Numbered from the stretch's first letter, positions 28,066-36,980 are shown. The stretch is 64,000 bases of DNA from Xanthomonas arboricola (GCF_002940665.1 NZ_MIGY01000002.1:124001-188000), one strand, 5' to 3'. Notes: a model not told the origin generated them from the letters alone. Translations and numbers: made by a program.

Positions 28066-29210
28066 TCGTTCCGATAGTGGCAGCTGCCTACCTGGCGGTG
28101 CTGATGGTCAAGACGGCTGCAGTGCTGTGGGTGCTGCGTGGTGCACGCGCACTGCCATCGGGTGGCGCCACCGCAACCCAGGCCGAGGTGGCGATTCTGC
28201 AGCCGGTGCTGGGGGGCGATGCGCATTTGCAGCAGGTGCTTGCGGCCAACCTGCAAGCGCTGCCGGACGCGCAGTTTGTCTGGTTGCTGGATGCAGACGA
28301 CATCCCGGGAAATAGCGTTGCCGATGCCTTGGTCGCGCTGCATCCGCATGCACGCATCCAGCGCATGCGGGTGCCGGCCGCGCCAGCCGGCATCAACCCC
28401 AAGGCCTGGAAGCTCGAGCACGCGCTGGCGCATGTGCGCGCGCCGATCAGCCTGATCCTCGACGACGATGCACAGCTGAGCGCCAGCGCGCTCGCACGCC
28501 TGCTGCAGGATCTGACCGACGCCGACATGGTCACCGCGCTGCCGTACTACCAGGACAGCGCCACGCTGCCAGGCCGGCTGTTGTCGCAGTTCGTCAATAA
28601 CAATGCGGCACTGACCTATCTGGGCTGGTTGCCGTTCGCCGCGCCGCTGACCATCAACGGCATGTGCTATGCCGCGCGTACCGAGCAACTGCGTGCCTGG
28701 GGCGGGTTTGCCGCGTTACTGCAGCAGCTCACCGACGATCTGGCCATTGCCACCTTGGTGCGTGAGCGCGGCGGGCGACTCCGCCAATCCGTCGCACCGG
28801 TGGCGATGCGCACCGCGATGCCGGATCTGGCCAGCTACGCACGCCAGATGCATCGATGGATGCTGTTCGCGTCGATCCTGCTGCGTCGGCAGACCGTCGG
28901 CGTGCGTTCGGCGATCGGCGTGCTGCAGGGGCTGCCGCCGTTGCTGCTGCTGGCCTTGCTGGTCTGTGCCTGCGCGCAGGCGAGCTGGCCGGCGCTGGCC
29001 TGGGTGCTGGGCACCGTGCTGCTGCGTGCGCTGCTGCTGTGCCTGGTGCAATGGCGGGTGAGCGGCGCGGTTCGCCACCGTCCATTGCTGTCGGTTGTTG
29101 CGGAGTGCCTGCAGCCGCTGCATCTGCTGCATGCCGCGCTGGTGCGCACGATCCGCTGGCGCACCCGGCGTTATCGCGTGTTGCCGGATGGGCGTTTCCG
29201 TGCGGACTGA
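28056..29210 (+). CDS. Membrane glycosyltransferase, GT2/GT21 (ceramide-glucosyltransferase-like)
   Basis: The protein of about 384 residues has an N-terminal membrane anchor, a GT-A domain with ILQPVLGGD, a first acidic motif in WLLDADDIPG, the DDDAQLS metal-binding motif and the Q/RxxRW motif (QMHRW), then two or three C-terminal helices. This layout matches ceramide glucosyltransferase and HpnI-like enzymes, which glycosylate lipid acceptors at the membrane. The likely start is GTG 28056, overlapping the previous gene by 10 bases; no ATG fits. The acceptor is unknown, but the context suggests a lipid made by GumO and the SDR. Confidence 0.85.
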   Translation: MGVVVPIVAAAYLAVLMVKTAAVLWVLRGARALPSGGATATQAEVAILQPVLGGDAHLQQVLAANLQALPDAQFVWLLDADDIPGNSVADALVALHPHARIQRMRVPAAPAGINPKAWKLEHALAHVRAPISLILDDDAQLSASALARLLQDLTDADMVTALPYYQDSATLPGRLLSQFVNNNAALTYLGWLPFAAPLTINGMCYAARTEQLRAWGGFAALLQQLTDDLAIATLVRERGGRLRQSVAPVAMRTAMPDLASYARQMHRWMLFASILLRRQTVGVRSAIGVLQGLPPLLLLALLVCACAQASWPALAWVLGTVLLRALLLCLVQWRVSGAVRHRPLLSVVAECLQPLHLLHAALVRTIRWRTRRYRVLPDGRFRAD

Positions 29211-29799
29211 CGGCGCCAGCCTGCAGATCGCCTTCCTCACCGGGCAAAGCGATCCGGAGAGTTGCGCATTGAGCATGCAACAGCAGCATTTTCTGCAGCA
29301 GCTGCAAGGCCCGGGGCGGCGGCTGATCGACTGCAATTATCCGTATCGCTCCGCTAGTCCAACTTACCGGCACATGCCGCTGTGGCGTGCCAGCGTGTCC
29401 AACGCGCGCCAGTATCTGGCCGCGCGCGCCGCACGCGTTGCCGATGCGGATCGCACGCGCGTGGTGGCGCTGCTGGAGCAGGCGCCGACAACGGTGCTGC
29501 TGGCCGGCAGCTGTGGCCTGCAGTTGCTGACAGCGTTGCAGCTGCCGCAGGCGCTGCGCACGCGTCTTGCGGTGTTCGCCTATGGCCCGGTATGCAATGC
29601 GCCTGCCACGTTCGGGCACTTGCGCGTCGTCCAGGGCAGCGGCGACTGGATCTCGCGTGCGCTGTGCGCCGGTGCGCCAGATCTGATGCCTGCCTGCGGG
29701 CATCTGCACTATCTGCGCGATGCGGCAGTGCTGGCCGAGTGCCAGGCCTTTATCGCGCAGGTCGAGCAGCCAGTGCAGGGGAGGGAACATGCGCATTGA
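29188..29799 (+). CDS. Small alpha/beta-hydrolase-like protein
   Basis: No named family is certain for this protein of about 203 residues. It has features of a compact alpha/beta hydrolase: a nucleophile-elbow-like AGSCG (the AxSxG variant) after a hydrophobic strand (TVLLAGSCGLQLL), a later acidic residue in VVQGSGDWIS and a His in ACGHLHYL, in the Ser-Asp-His order of the family. It overlaps the upstream gene by 23 bases and the next by 11. Start is ATG 29188 or GTG 29200. In this operon it could be a thioesterase or lipid hydrolase; this is inference. Confidence 0.7.
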   Translation: MGVSVRTDGASLQIAFLTGQSDPESCALSMQQQHFLQQLQGPGRRLIDCNYPYRSASPTYRHMPLWRASVSNARQYLAARAARVADADRTRVVALLEQAPTTVLLAGSCGLQLLTALQLPQALRTRLAVFAYGPVCNAPATFGHLRVVQGSGDWISRALCAGAPDLMPACGHLHYLRDAAVLAECQAFIAQVEQPVQGREHAH

Positions 29800-31045
29800 T
29801 CTGATCGCGCCGCCGTATAGCGGGCATCTGCATCCGATCCTGGCGATCGCCCGGCAGCTGGCGCCACATCATGATGTCCAGGTCATCAGCACGCCGGCGG
29901 CACTGGCGCGCATCCGTGCATGCGGACTGAGCGCGGTCGGCGTGCTGGATGCGCAAGCCGACCGGCAGTTGCTCGATATCGCCAATCCACCGCATGCGGT
30001 AGGCCACAATCCCTTGCGGCTGCGCCGACAGTTGCACAGCGCGCTTGGCCTGATGGCGCGGGTAGGCGATGCGGTACGGCAGCGCGGGCGCGAGCGGAGG
30101 CCGGACCTGGTGATCGCCGATTTCACCCTGCCCAGCGCGGGTCTGGCAGCGCAGGCGATGGGGATCGCCTGGTGGACCAGCATGCCGTCGCCATGCGTGA
30201 TCGAAACCGGCGACGGGCCTCCGGCGTATTTCGGCGGTCTGCTTCCGCCATCCACGGCAGCGCAGCGGATCTGGCAGGCGATGGCGCGGCGGCTGACGCG
30301 TGGCTTCAAACGGAGCCTGCACCTGTGTTACCGCCGTCAGATGCGCGCATCCGGATTGCCGGCGATCTATCGCAGCGATCGCAGCGAGGCGGTGTATTCG
30401 CCGCACTGCATCCTGGCCCTGGGGCTGCCGTCGTTCGAGTTGGCGCGGCGCTGGCCGGCGGCGGTGCGCTTCGTCGGGCCGCAGCTGTGCACGCCGCCCG
30501 CGGCGGTTGCGCCGCCGCAGTTCGTTCCCGGTCGTCGGCATGTGCTGGTGACGCTGGGCACGCATCTGCAATGGGTCAAGCAGCGGATGGACCAGGTGCT
30601 GCGCGCCGTCGCAGTGCAGCTTCCGCAGGTGATCTTCCACTTCAGCGATGGCGATACCGCTGCGCCGCCAGCGCAGACGCACGGCAACTACCAGCGCCTG
30701 CCGTACGTGGACTACGCGCAGCAGCTGCATCGCTACGACCTGGTGGTCCACCATGGCGGTGCCGGCATCCTGTATGCCTGCCTGGCCGCGGGCTTGCCGT
30801 CGATCGTCTACCCGCTGGATTACGATCAGTTCGACCATGCCGCGCGTCTGCACAGCGCAGGTGCGTCGTGGTGGCTGCGCGAGCTGGACGGCCTGCCTGC
30901 GCTGTTGCGCGAGGCACTTGCCGCCACCGAGCTGCCGGCGGGCGTGCGCAGATTGCAGGCAGAGCTGCATGACATCGATGCGCAGGCGCGCATCCTGCGG
31001 CTGGTGGAGGCGTTTGCACGCACCGGGGCGGTGCCGCAGGTCTGA
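29789..31045 (+). CDS. GT1-family glycosyltransferase (UGT/MGT-like)
   Basis: The 418-residue GT-B protein begins with APPYSGHLHPILAIARQL, typical of MurG/UGT-type enzymes. Its C-terminal donor-site signature is VVHHGGAGILYACLAAGLPSIVYPLDYDQFDHAARL. Relatives glycosylate lipids, macrolides or carotenoids using UDP- or TDP-sugars. A strong GGGGAGGGA site precedes the ATG at 29789, and the gene overlaps its neighbour by 11 bases. It is the last gene of the gumO operon and would add a second sugar if the GT2 adds the first. Confidence 0.9.
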   Translation: MRIDLIAPPYSGHLHPILAIARQLAPHHDVQVISTPAALARIRACGLSAVGVLDAQADRQLLDIANPPHAVGHNPLRLRRQLHSALGLMARVGDAVRQRGRERRPDLVIADFTLPSAGLAAQAMGIAWWTSMPSPCVIETGDGPPAYFGGLLPPSTAAQRIWQAMARRLTRGFKRSLHLCYRRQMRASGLPAIYRSDRSEAVYSPHCILALGLPSFELARRWPAAVRFVGPQLCTPPAAVAPPQFVPGRRHVLVTLGTHLQWVKQRMDQVLRAVAVQLPQVIFHFSDGDTAAPPAQTHGNYQRLPYVDYAQQLHRYDLVVHHGGAGILYACLAAGLPSIVYPLDYDQFDHAARLHSAGASWWLRELDGLPALLREALAATELPAGVRRLQAELHDIDAQARILRLVEAFARTGAVPQV

Positions 31046-31123
31046 TGCGTTATCGCGCGGGATCGGTCGTGTTGCGGGTCAACGCATCAGCGTCAGCACG
31101 CGGCATACGGCATTACCGGCACA

Positions 31124-31149
31124 GGCAGGCGATTCTGCAACCGCCTGCC
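31124..31149. terminator. Hairpin between the convergent GT1 gene and dxs
   Basis: An 8-base perfect stem (31124-31131 with 31142-31149) with a 10-base loop lies between the ends of two convergent genes. There is no T-tract on either side, so termination here would be inefficient or Rho-assisted. Confidence 0.35.
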
Positions 31150-31181
31150 GCAACTGCCACCGTGGGTGACCCGCGCAGGCC

Positions 31182-33098
31182 TCAGCCTGCAGCGGCATTC
31201 AACGCGGGCGGCTTGCCTGCCATCAGCTGCGGCCAGCGCTTGAGCACGGCGGCGCGGATGCCGGCCTGGTCGATGCCGGCCTCGGCCAGCAGGTCTTCGC
31301 GGCTGGCGTGATGCTGGAAGCTGTCCGGCAGGCCCAGGTGCAGCATCGGCATGGTGACCGCTTCGGCGTTGAGCAGTTCGGCCACGCCGGAGCCGGCGCC
31401 GCCGGCAACGACGTTGTCCTCGATGGTGACCAAGCCCTCGTGGCTCTTGGCCAGCTCCAGCAGCATGGCTTTATCGAGCGGTTTGACAAAGCGCATGTTG
31501 ACCACGGTCAGGCCGAGTTCGCGGCCGACCGCTTCTGCGGCGTCCACGCTGGCGCCGAAACCCAGCAGGGCGATGCGTGTGCCGCTGTGACGCAGCTGCG
31601 CCTTGCCGATCGGCAGGCTGGTGAGCGATGCATCGAGTGCGCTGCCCGGGCCGGTGCCGCGCGGGTAACGCACTGCCGCCGGGCCTTCGTAACGCACGCC
31701 GGTGGTGAGCATCTGACGGCATTCGGCCTCGTCGGCCGGCGCCATCACCACCATGTGCGGGACGCAGCGCAGGAAGCTCAGGTCCAGGTTGCCGGCATGG
31801 GTGGCGCCATCCGGGCCGACCACGCCGCCGCGGTCGATCGCGAACAGCACGTCGAGCTTCTGCACCGCTACATCGTGCACCAGTTGGTCGTAGCCGCGCT
31901 GCAGGAAGGTGGAGTAGATCGCCACCACCGGTTTGGCGCCCTGGGTCGCCATGCCGGCGGCCAGCGTCACCGCGTGTTGCTCGGCGATCGCCACGTCGAA
32001 ATAGCGCTGCGGATATTCCTTGCTGAAACGCACCAGGCCCGAGCCCTCGCGCATCGCCGGGGTGATCACCAGCAGCTTGGGCTCGGCCGCGGCCATGTCG
32101 CAGACCCAGTCGCTGAAGACATCGGTATAGGTCGGCTTCTTGACGCCGGCCTTGGCGACCAGGCCCTTGCTCGGATCGAATGGGCCCACGGCGTGGTAAC
32201 CGATCTGGTCGCCTTCGGCCAGTTCGTAGCCCTTGCCCTTGGTGGTGATCACGTGCAGCAGCTGCGGGCCCTTGAGCGTCTTCAAGGTCTTCAGGGCGCC
32301 GACCAGGCCGGGCAGGTCGTGGCCGTCGATCGGGCCGGTGTAGTGGAAGCCCATTTCCTCGAACAGCGTGGACGGCACGAACATGCCCTTCCAGTGTTCT
32401 TCCCAACGCCGCACGAAGCGCGCGGTGGGGTTGTTCTTCTTGTCGCCGAGGATCTTCTTGCCGCCCTCGCGGATGGCGTTGAGGGTGCGGCTGCCGCTGG
32501 CACGCCCCAGCATCTTGGTCAGCCCGCCGACCGCTTCGGAGATCGACATGCGGTTGTCGTTGAGGATCACCAGCAGGTTCGGCTCCGGGTCCATGCCGCC
32601 GGCATGGTTGAGCGCCTCGTAGACCATGCCGGCGGTCATTGCGCCGTCGCCGATTACCGCCACCACCTTGCGCTCGTCGCCACTGCGCTGCGCGGCGATC
32701 GCCATGCCCAGCGCGGCCGAGATCGAAGTCGAGGAATGCCCGACGCCGAAGGTGTCGTAGACGCTCTCTTCGCGCTTGGGGAACGGCGCCACGCCGTCCT
32801 TTTGCTTGACCGTGTGGATCTGGTCGCGGCGGCCGGTAAGGATCTTGTGCGGATAGGTCTGATGGCCCACATCCCACACCAGCTGATCGACCGGGGTCTG
32901 ATACAGGTAGTGCAGGGCGACGGTGAGTTCGATCACGCCCAGGCCGGCCGCGAAATGCCCGCCGCTCTTGCCCACCGATTCGATGAGGTAGGCGCGCAGC
33001 TCTTCGGCGATCGCGGTCAGATCGGCCTCGTCGAAAGTGCGCAGATCGTCGGGGGTCTGGATGCGGGACAGGCGCGGATAGCGGATGGAGTCGATCAT
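31182..33098 (-). CDS. dxs: 1-deoxy-D-xylulose-5-phosphate synthase
   Basis: Dxs joins pyruvate and glyceraldehyde-3-phosphate in the first step of the non-mevalonate isoprenoid pathway. The 638-residue transketolase-like protein has the N-terminal His in [19 protein letters not shown], the TPP/Mg motif [18 protein letters not shown] with its Asn ([10 protein letters not shown]), and the catalytic Glu in [15 protein letters not shown]. The start [10 protein letters not shown] (33098) is favoured over an ATG one codon upstream. Undecaprenyl phosphate for xanthan ultimately depends on this pathway, though its place here may be chance. Confidence 0.97.
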   Translation of the reverse strand: MIDSIRYPRLSRIQTPDDLRTFDEADLTAIAEELRAYLIESVGKSGGHFAAGLGVIELTVALHYLYQTPVDQLVWDVGHQTYPHKILTGRRDQIHTVKQKDGVAPFPKREESVYDTFGVGHSSTSISAALGMAIAAQRSGDERKVVAVIGDGAMTAGMVYEALNHAGGMDPEPNLLVILNDNRMSISEAVGGLTKMLGRASGSRTLNAIREGGKKILGDKKNNPTARFVRRWEEHWKGMFVPSTLFEEMGFHYTGPIDGHDLPGLVGALKTLKTLKGPQLLHVITTKGKGYELAEGDQIGYHAVGPFDPSKGLVAKAGVKKPTYTDVFSDWVCDMAAAEPKLLVITPAMREGSGLVRFSKEYPQRYFDVAIAEQHAVTLAAGMATQGAKPVVAIYSTFLQRGYDQLVHDVAVQKLDVLFAIDRGGVVGPDGATHAGNLDLSFLRCVPHMVVMAPADEAECRQMLTTGVRYEGPAAVRYPRGTGPGSALDASLTSLPIGKAQLRHSGTRIALLGFGASVDAAEAVGRELGLTVVNMRFVKPLDKAMLLELAKSHEGLVTIEDNVVAGGAGSGVAELLNAEAVTMPMLHLGLPDSFQHHASREDLLAEAGIDQAGIRAAVLKRWPQLMAGKPPALNAAAG

Positions 33099-33473
33099 CA
33101 TCGTGTCAATGTTCTGAAGCCGTATTGTCCTCCCCATGCGAAGGCCCGGCAAGCAAACCGGTTCAGCTGTCAGCGGGAAGTGATGGCCGAGCGCGCTGGC
33201 AGCGCAGGTACGCGCCGGGTTCCCGGGGCTGCGGCAATCTGCCGCACCCGGGTCAGGGGCCTGCGGCACGTGCCAGGGATGTTGCCTGGCCTTCGTATTG
33301 CTCGCGGGTTGAGCCGGCGCATGGGGGAGAACAGGTGCGAGGCCATGCAAGGCTATGCGTCGTTGTGAAACGACGCGTTCGACACCGTCGACGATGTCTT
33401 CTCTCTGTCAGCCGTTGCCAACGCTGGTACTTGGCGCTCAAGCCGGAACATCGCGCCGAGCCGGCATGGCGGA
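33099..33473. other. Intergenic region upstream of dxs with a hairpin
   Basis: This 375-base stretch lies between the HNH gene end and the dxs start, both on the minus strand. An imperfect hairpin (33222-33236 with 33240-33252, built of CCCGGG and GCGGCA arms) is its only clear structure and could terminate the HNH transcript, though no T-tract follows. I saw no credible coding frame; a dxs promoter must lie here, but hexamers are not obvious. Confidence 0.4.
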
Positions 33474-34130
33474 CTACAACGACAGTTTCGAGCGCTTGGG
33501 TAACTGCGCGCGCAGGAACGCCATCTGGTCGGAGAGGATGTTGCGGTTGGACAGGATCAGATGTTCGATCCAGCTCGGCCGGTACGGCACGGCCAGCAGC
33601 GGCATATGCGCCTGCTGTGGCGTCCGGTTGGCCTTGCGCGAGTTGCACTGGAAGCAGGCGGTGACCACGTTCTCCCAGCTGTCGCGGCCACCCTTGGAGA
33701 CCGGCATGACGTGATCGCGGGTCAGCTGCGGGCGACTGAAGTGCTGGCCGCAATACATGCACAACTGCGAGTCGCGCGCGAACAGGGCGGTGTTGCTGAG
33801 GGTCGGCGTCGGGTCCAGCGCGCGCGAACGGGCATGCCCGCGTGCGGCGATGATGGGATGCAATGCCAGCGTGCTGCGCTCGCCGGTGAGCCGCGACATG
33901 CCGCCGTGGATCTCCATGCAGGGCTCGCCCAGGGTCCAGGACACCGCACCGCGTGCGTACAGGCAGGCGGCGTCCTGCCAGTTGATCCAGTCCAGTACGC
34001 GACCATGCGCATCGAGCGAAAGCAGGCGCAAGGTGGGAAGTTGCTGGATTGCAGCGACAGCGCTGCCCGCGACCGGGGCTGAGGAGCCTCCGGGGACGAT
34101 CACATCACCTGCGTGCGTGTCTGTCTCCAT
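33474..34130 (-). CDS. HNH endonuclease family protein
   Basis: The 218-residue protein carries a C-terminal HNH domain with both zinc-binding Cys pairs and the catalytic core: CMYCGQHF, LTRDHVMPVSKGGRDSWENVV and TACFQCNSRKANRTP. The N-terminal 100 residues show no motif I recognise. Close relatives are conserved chromosomal genes in proteobacteria; whether they cut DNA in repair or restriction is not established. No methyltransferase or mobile gene lies beside it. A TATAAG at 34142-34147 sits only about 11 bases before the ATG, implying a very short leader if used. Confidence 0.88.
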   Translation of the reverse strand: METDTHAGDVIVPGGSSAPVAGSAVAAIQQLPTLRLLSLDAHGRVLDWINWQDAACLYARGAVSWTLGEPCMEIHGGMSRLTGERSTLALHPIIAARGHARSRALDPTPTLSNTALFARDSQLCMYCGQHFSRPQLTRDHVMPVSKGGRDSWENVVTACFQCNSRKANRTPQQAHMPLLAVPYRPSWIEHLILSNRNILSDQMAFLRAQLPKRSKLSL

Positions 34131-34282
34131 CGGGAAAACAGCTTATACCCGATCGTTGACAGTTTGTGTATCGCAGCGAACGGCTTTGGCGCGCGTCTTG
34201 CAATCAGGGGTCGGCACGTCCCCGCCCAGCCGCCCCGGCAGCGCTGCGTCACCCATCTTCGGACGCGTTGCAGGCCTTGTCC
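34131..34282. other. Spacer between the HNH gene and the REP array
   Basis: Nothing coding is seen. The left end should hold the HNH promoter, with TATAAG on the minus strand at 34147-34142 and a possible -35 (TACACA) 17 bases upstream. The rest runs into the first repeat unit. Confidence 0.35.
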
Positions 34283-34660
34283 GTAGGAGCGCACCCGGGC
34301 GCGACGTCTCGCCGAGCGGTACCGCCTCGTCGCGGCCAGGTCCGCTCCTACGACAGCGGCAGAATCCTGGGGTGTTGCCATAGGAGCACACCCGGGCGCG
34401 ACGTCTCGCCGATCGGTACTGCCTCGTCGCGGCCAGGTCCGCTCCTACGACAGCGGCGGAATCCTGGGGTGTTGCTATAGGAGCGCACCCGGGCGCGACG
34501 TCTCGCCGATCGGTACTGCCTCGTCGCGGCCAGGTCCGCTCCTACGACGGTGGCGGAATCCTGCGGTGTTGCCGTAGGAGCGCACCCGGGCGCGACGTCT
34601 CGCCGATCGGTACCGCCTCGTCGCGGCCAGGGCCGCTACGACAGCGGCCCTGGCCGCGAT
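34283..34660. repeat. Tandem array of four 97-bp REP-type repeats
   Basis: Four units start at 34283, 34380, 34477 and 34574, an exact 97-base period with few differences between copies. Each unit has a palindromic core of about 69 bases beginning GTAGGAGCGC (or ATAGGAGC) and ending CGCTCCTAC, plus a 28-base linker. The GTAG head and inverted arms are the mark of REP elements mobilised by RAYT transposases in Stenotrophomonas and Pseudomonas. The fourth unit loses its right arm and ends in a perfect 16-base hairpin. A related single copy lies at 53662-53726. No RAYT gene is in the window. Confidence 0.9.
34622..34658 (-). terminator. Perfect 16-base hairpin at the 3' end of the acyl-CoA dehydrogenase gene
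   Basis: Bases 34622-34637 pair perfectly with 34643-34658 around a 5-base loop, starting 15 bases beyond the dehydrogenase stop codon on the minus strand. It would end or protect that mRNA. It appears to have formed from the last REP unit. Confidence 0.65.
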
Positions 34661-34672
34661 GATGGCGCTTGC

Positions 34673-36466
34673 TCAGGCTTCGCCGAACAACTCCGCGTCC
34701 AGCGTCATCAACGGCGCTGCGCCGCTGCGGATGGTGGCGGCATGGGTCAGCGTGCGCGGCAGCACGCGTGCGAAGTAGAAGCGGGCGGTTTCGCGCTTGG
34801 CGCGCTTGAACTCCTCGCTGTGCGCGGAAGCATCGGCAGCGGCCACGCTGCGCGCCCACCAGTACGCAAGCACCACATAGCCGGAATAGAACAGGTAGTC
34901 GTAGCTGGCGGCACCGAGTTCGTCCGGGTTGCGGGCGGCGCGATCGAGCACATCGCGGGTCAGCATCGCCCACTCGCTGCACTTGTCGCGCAGCGGCTTG
35001 ATGAACTCGGCCAGCGCCGCCGCGTCCTGCTGCGCATTGGCGAAGCGTTCGACATCGGCCAGGAACAGCTTCAGTCCTGCCGCCTGGCTGGCAGCGGTCT
35101 TGCGGCCGATCAGGTCCAGCGCCTGGATGCCGGTGGTGCCTTCGTAGATGGTGGTGATGCGCGCGTCGCGGGCCAGCTGCTCCATGCCGTATTCGCGGAT
35201 GTAGCCGTGGCCGCCGAAGCACTGCAGCGCGTGGTAGGTGTTCTCGATCGACCATTCGGTCTGGCAGGCCTTGGAGATCGGAGTGAGGAAGCTCACCAGG
35301 GTCTCGGCGTCGGCGCGTTCCTGCTCGGTGGTGCCGCGGTGGGCCACATCGACCAGGCTGGCCGCGTGCAGCGCCAGCAGGCGGCTGCCTTCGGTCAGCG
35401 ACTTGATGGTCAGCAGCATGCGGCGCACGTCCGGGTGCACGATGATCGGGTCGGCCGGCTTGTCGGGAAACCTGGCGCCGCTGAGCGCGCGCGATTGCAG
35501 GCGCTCGCGGGTGTAGCGCAGCGCGTTCTGGTACGCCCGTTCGGACAGGCCGATGCCCTGCAGGCCCACGCTCAGGCGTGCGGTATTCATCATCGTAAAC
35601 ATGGCCTGCAGGCCCTTGTGCGGCTGGCCGACCAGGTAGCCCTGCGCGCCTTCGAAGTTCATCACGCAGGTCACCGAACCCTTGATGCCCATCTTGTGCT
35701 CGATCGAGCCACAGTGCAGTGCGTTGCGTTCGCCCACGTTGCCGTCGCGGTCCACCTTGAACTTGGGGGTGACGAACAGCGAGATGCCCTTGGCACCGGG
35801 CGGTGCGTCCGGCAACTTGGCCAGCACCAGATGCACGATGTTGTCGGTGAGATCGTGCTCGCCGGCAGTGATGAAGATCTTGGTGCCGGTGATGGCATAG
35901 CTGCCGTCGGCGTTGGGCTCGGCGCGGGTCTTGAGCAGGCCCAGGTCGGTGCCGCAATGCGGCTCGGTCAGGCACATGGTGCCGGTCCAGCGGCCGTCGA
36001 TCAGCGGCTTGAGGAAGACATCCTGCTGCCAGGTTTCGCCGTGCTGGCGCAGCGCTTCCATCGCGCCGTGCGACAGCAGCGGGAAGTTGCCCCAGGCCAG
36101 GTTGGCCGCGTTGATCATTTCGCTCAATGGCACACCCAGCGTGTGCGGCATGCCCTGGCCGCCGAACTGCGTCTCGGCGGTGAGGCCGTTCCAGCCGCCT
36201 TCCACGAACTGGTCGTAGGCCGCACGGAAGCCGGGCGGGGTGGTCACCGCGTGGGTGCTCTTGTCGAAGGCACAGCCGATTTCGTCGCCGATGCTGTTGA
36301 GCGGCGCCAGCACCTGCGCGGTGAAGCGGCCGGCTTCTTCGAGTACGGCGTCGATGATGTCGGTGCTGGCGTCGGCATAACCGAGCCGGGCGAACAAAGC
36401 CTCGGCGCCAAGCACGTCGTGCAGGGCGAAGCGGAAATCGGTCAGCGGGGCGGTGTAGCTGCTCAT
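34673..36466 (-). CDS. Acyl-CoA dehydrogenase (large, FadE/DmdC type)
   Basis: The 597-residue flavoprotein is of the long acyl-CoA dehydrogenase type with a C-terminal extension, as in DmdC-like and fatty-acid-degrading enzymes. It has the FAD/substrate motifs MCLTEPHCGTDLGLLKTRA and TKIFITAGEHD, the arginine-rich core, QCFGGHGYIREYGMEQLARDARITTIYEGTTGIQA, and a catalytic Glu region in IYEGTTG. It introduces a trans-2 double bond into acyl-CoA, passing electrons to ETF. Substrate length is not certain. The start MSSYTAPLTDF at 36466 matches homologues. Confidence 0.93.
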   Translation of the reverse strand: MSSYTAPLTDFRFALHDVLGAEALFARLGYADASTDIIDAVLEEAGRFTAQVLAPLNSIGDEIGCAFDKSTHAVTTPPGFRAAYDQFVEGGWNGLTAETQFGGQGMPHTLGVPLSEMINAANLAWGNFPLLSHGAMEALRQHGETWQQDVFLKPLIDGRWTGTMCLTEPHCGTDLGLLKTRAEPNADGSYAITGTKIFITAGEHDLTDNIVHLVLAKLPDAPPGAKGISLFVTPKFKVDRDGNVGERNALHCGSIEHKMGIKGSVTCVMNFEGAQGYLVGQPHKGLQAMFTMMNTARLSVGLQGIGLSERAYQNALRYTRERLQSRALSGARFPDKPADPIIVHPDVRRMLLTIKSLTEGSRLLALHAASLVDVAHRGTTEQERADAETLVSFLTPISKACQTEWSIENTYHALQCFGGHGYIREYGMEQLARDARITTIYEGTTGIQALDLIGRKTAASQAAGLKLFLADVERFANAQQDAAALAEFIKPLRDKCSEWAMLTRDVLDRAARNPDELGAASYDYLFYSGYVVLAYWWARSVAAADASAHSEEFKRAKRETARFYFARVLPRTLTHAATIRSGAAPLMTLDAELFGEA

Positions 36467-36503
36467 GCGGAATCCTTCAAACAAGTGCGGGAGGGCGTGC
36501 GCG

Positions 36504-36980
36504 TCAGCGCAGCACGCCGTTGAGGCCGGGGGCCGGGCTGAGCGTGTTGCGCGATTCGACGCTGAAATCGCGCTGCTTCTTGTCCTGCGGCGTCGCCCAC
36601 ACCGTGCCCTTGAGCGAGTAAGGCAGCGAGCGGCCGCCGGCGAGCACATCGGCCACGGTGAGACGGCCCAGCGAGGTCGGCTGCACGCTGACGGTCACCA
36701 CGTCGGCGGTTTCCGGGCCGATCGAGATGCCGACGCTCCGGTCGAGCTTGCCGGCCAGCTGATCGCCGGCGGAAATCTCCAGCGCCACGCGCTCGAACTG
36801 CATCGGGATGCTGCTGTAGTTCTGCAGGCGCAGGTCCACCGACCAGGAGCCGTCGGCACGCACGGTCAATTGCTGGATGCTGGCGGCCGGCTCGGACACG
36901 CGGCGTACCGCACCGCCGCAAGCGCTCAGCAGCAGGCCACAGGCCAGCGAGACGATCAGGAAACGGTAGGCACGACGCAT
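36504..36980 (-). CDS. LEA type 2-like lipoprotein
   Basis: The 158-residue protein has a lipoprotein signal with lipobox LSAC (Cys 21) and a single beta-sandwich domain resembling the LEA2/WHy domain (IQQLTVRADGSWSVDLRLQNYSSIPMQFERVALEI). In bacteria such proteins are envelope-attached and linked to stress tolerance; no reaction is known. It is upstream of the acyl-CoA dehydrogenase by 37 bases and may share its transcript. Confidence 0.85.
   Translation of the reverse strand: MRRAYRFLIVSLACGLLLSACGGAVRRVSEPAASIQQLTVRADGSWSVDLRLQNYSSIPMQFERVALEISAGDQLAGKLDRSVGISIGPETADVVTVSVQPTSLGRLTVADVLAGGRSLPYSLKGTVWATPQDKKQRDFSVESRNTLSPAPGLNGVLR

Noticed and set aside
34283-34660. Regular repeats that might be a CRISPR array
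   Set aside because: The period is 97 bases with the whole unit, linker included, conserved. There are no variable spacers and no cas genes.
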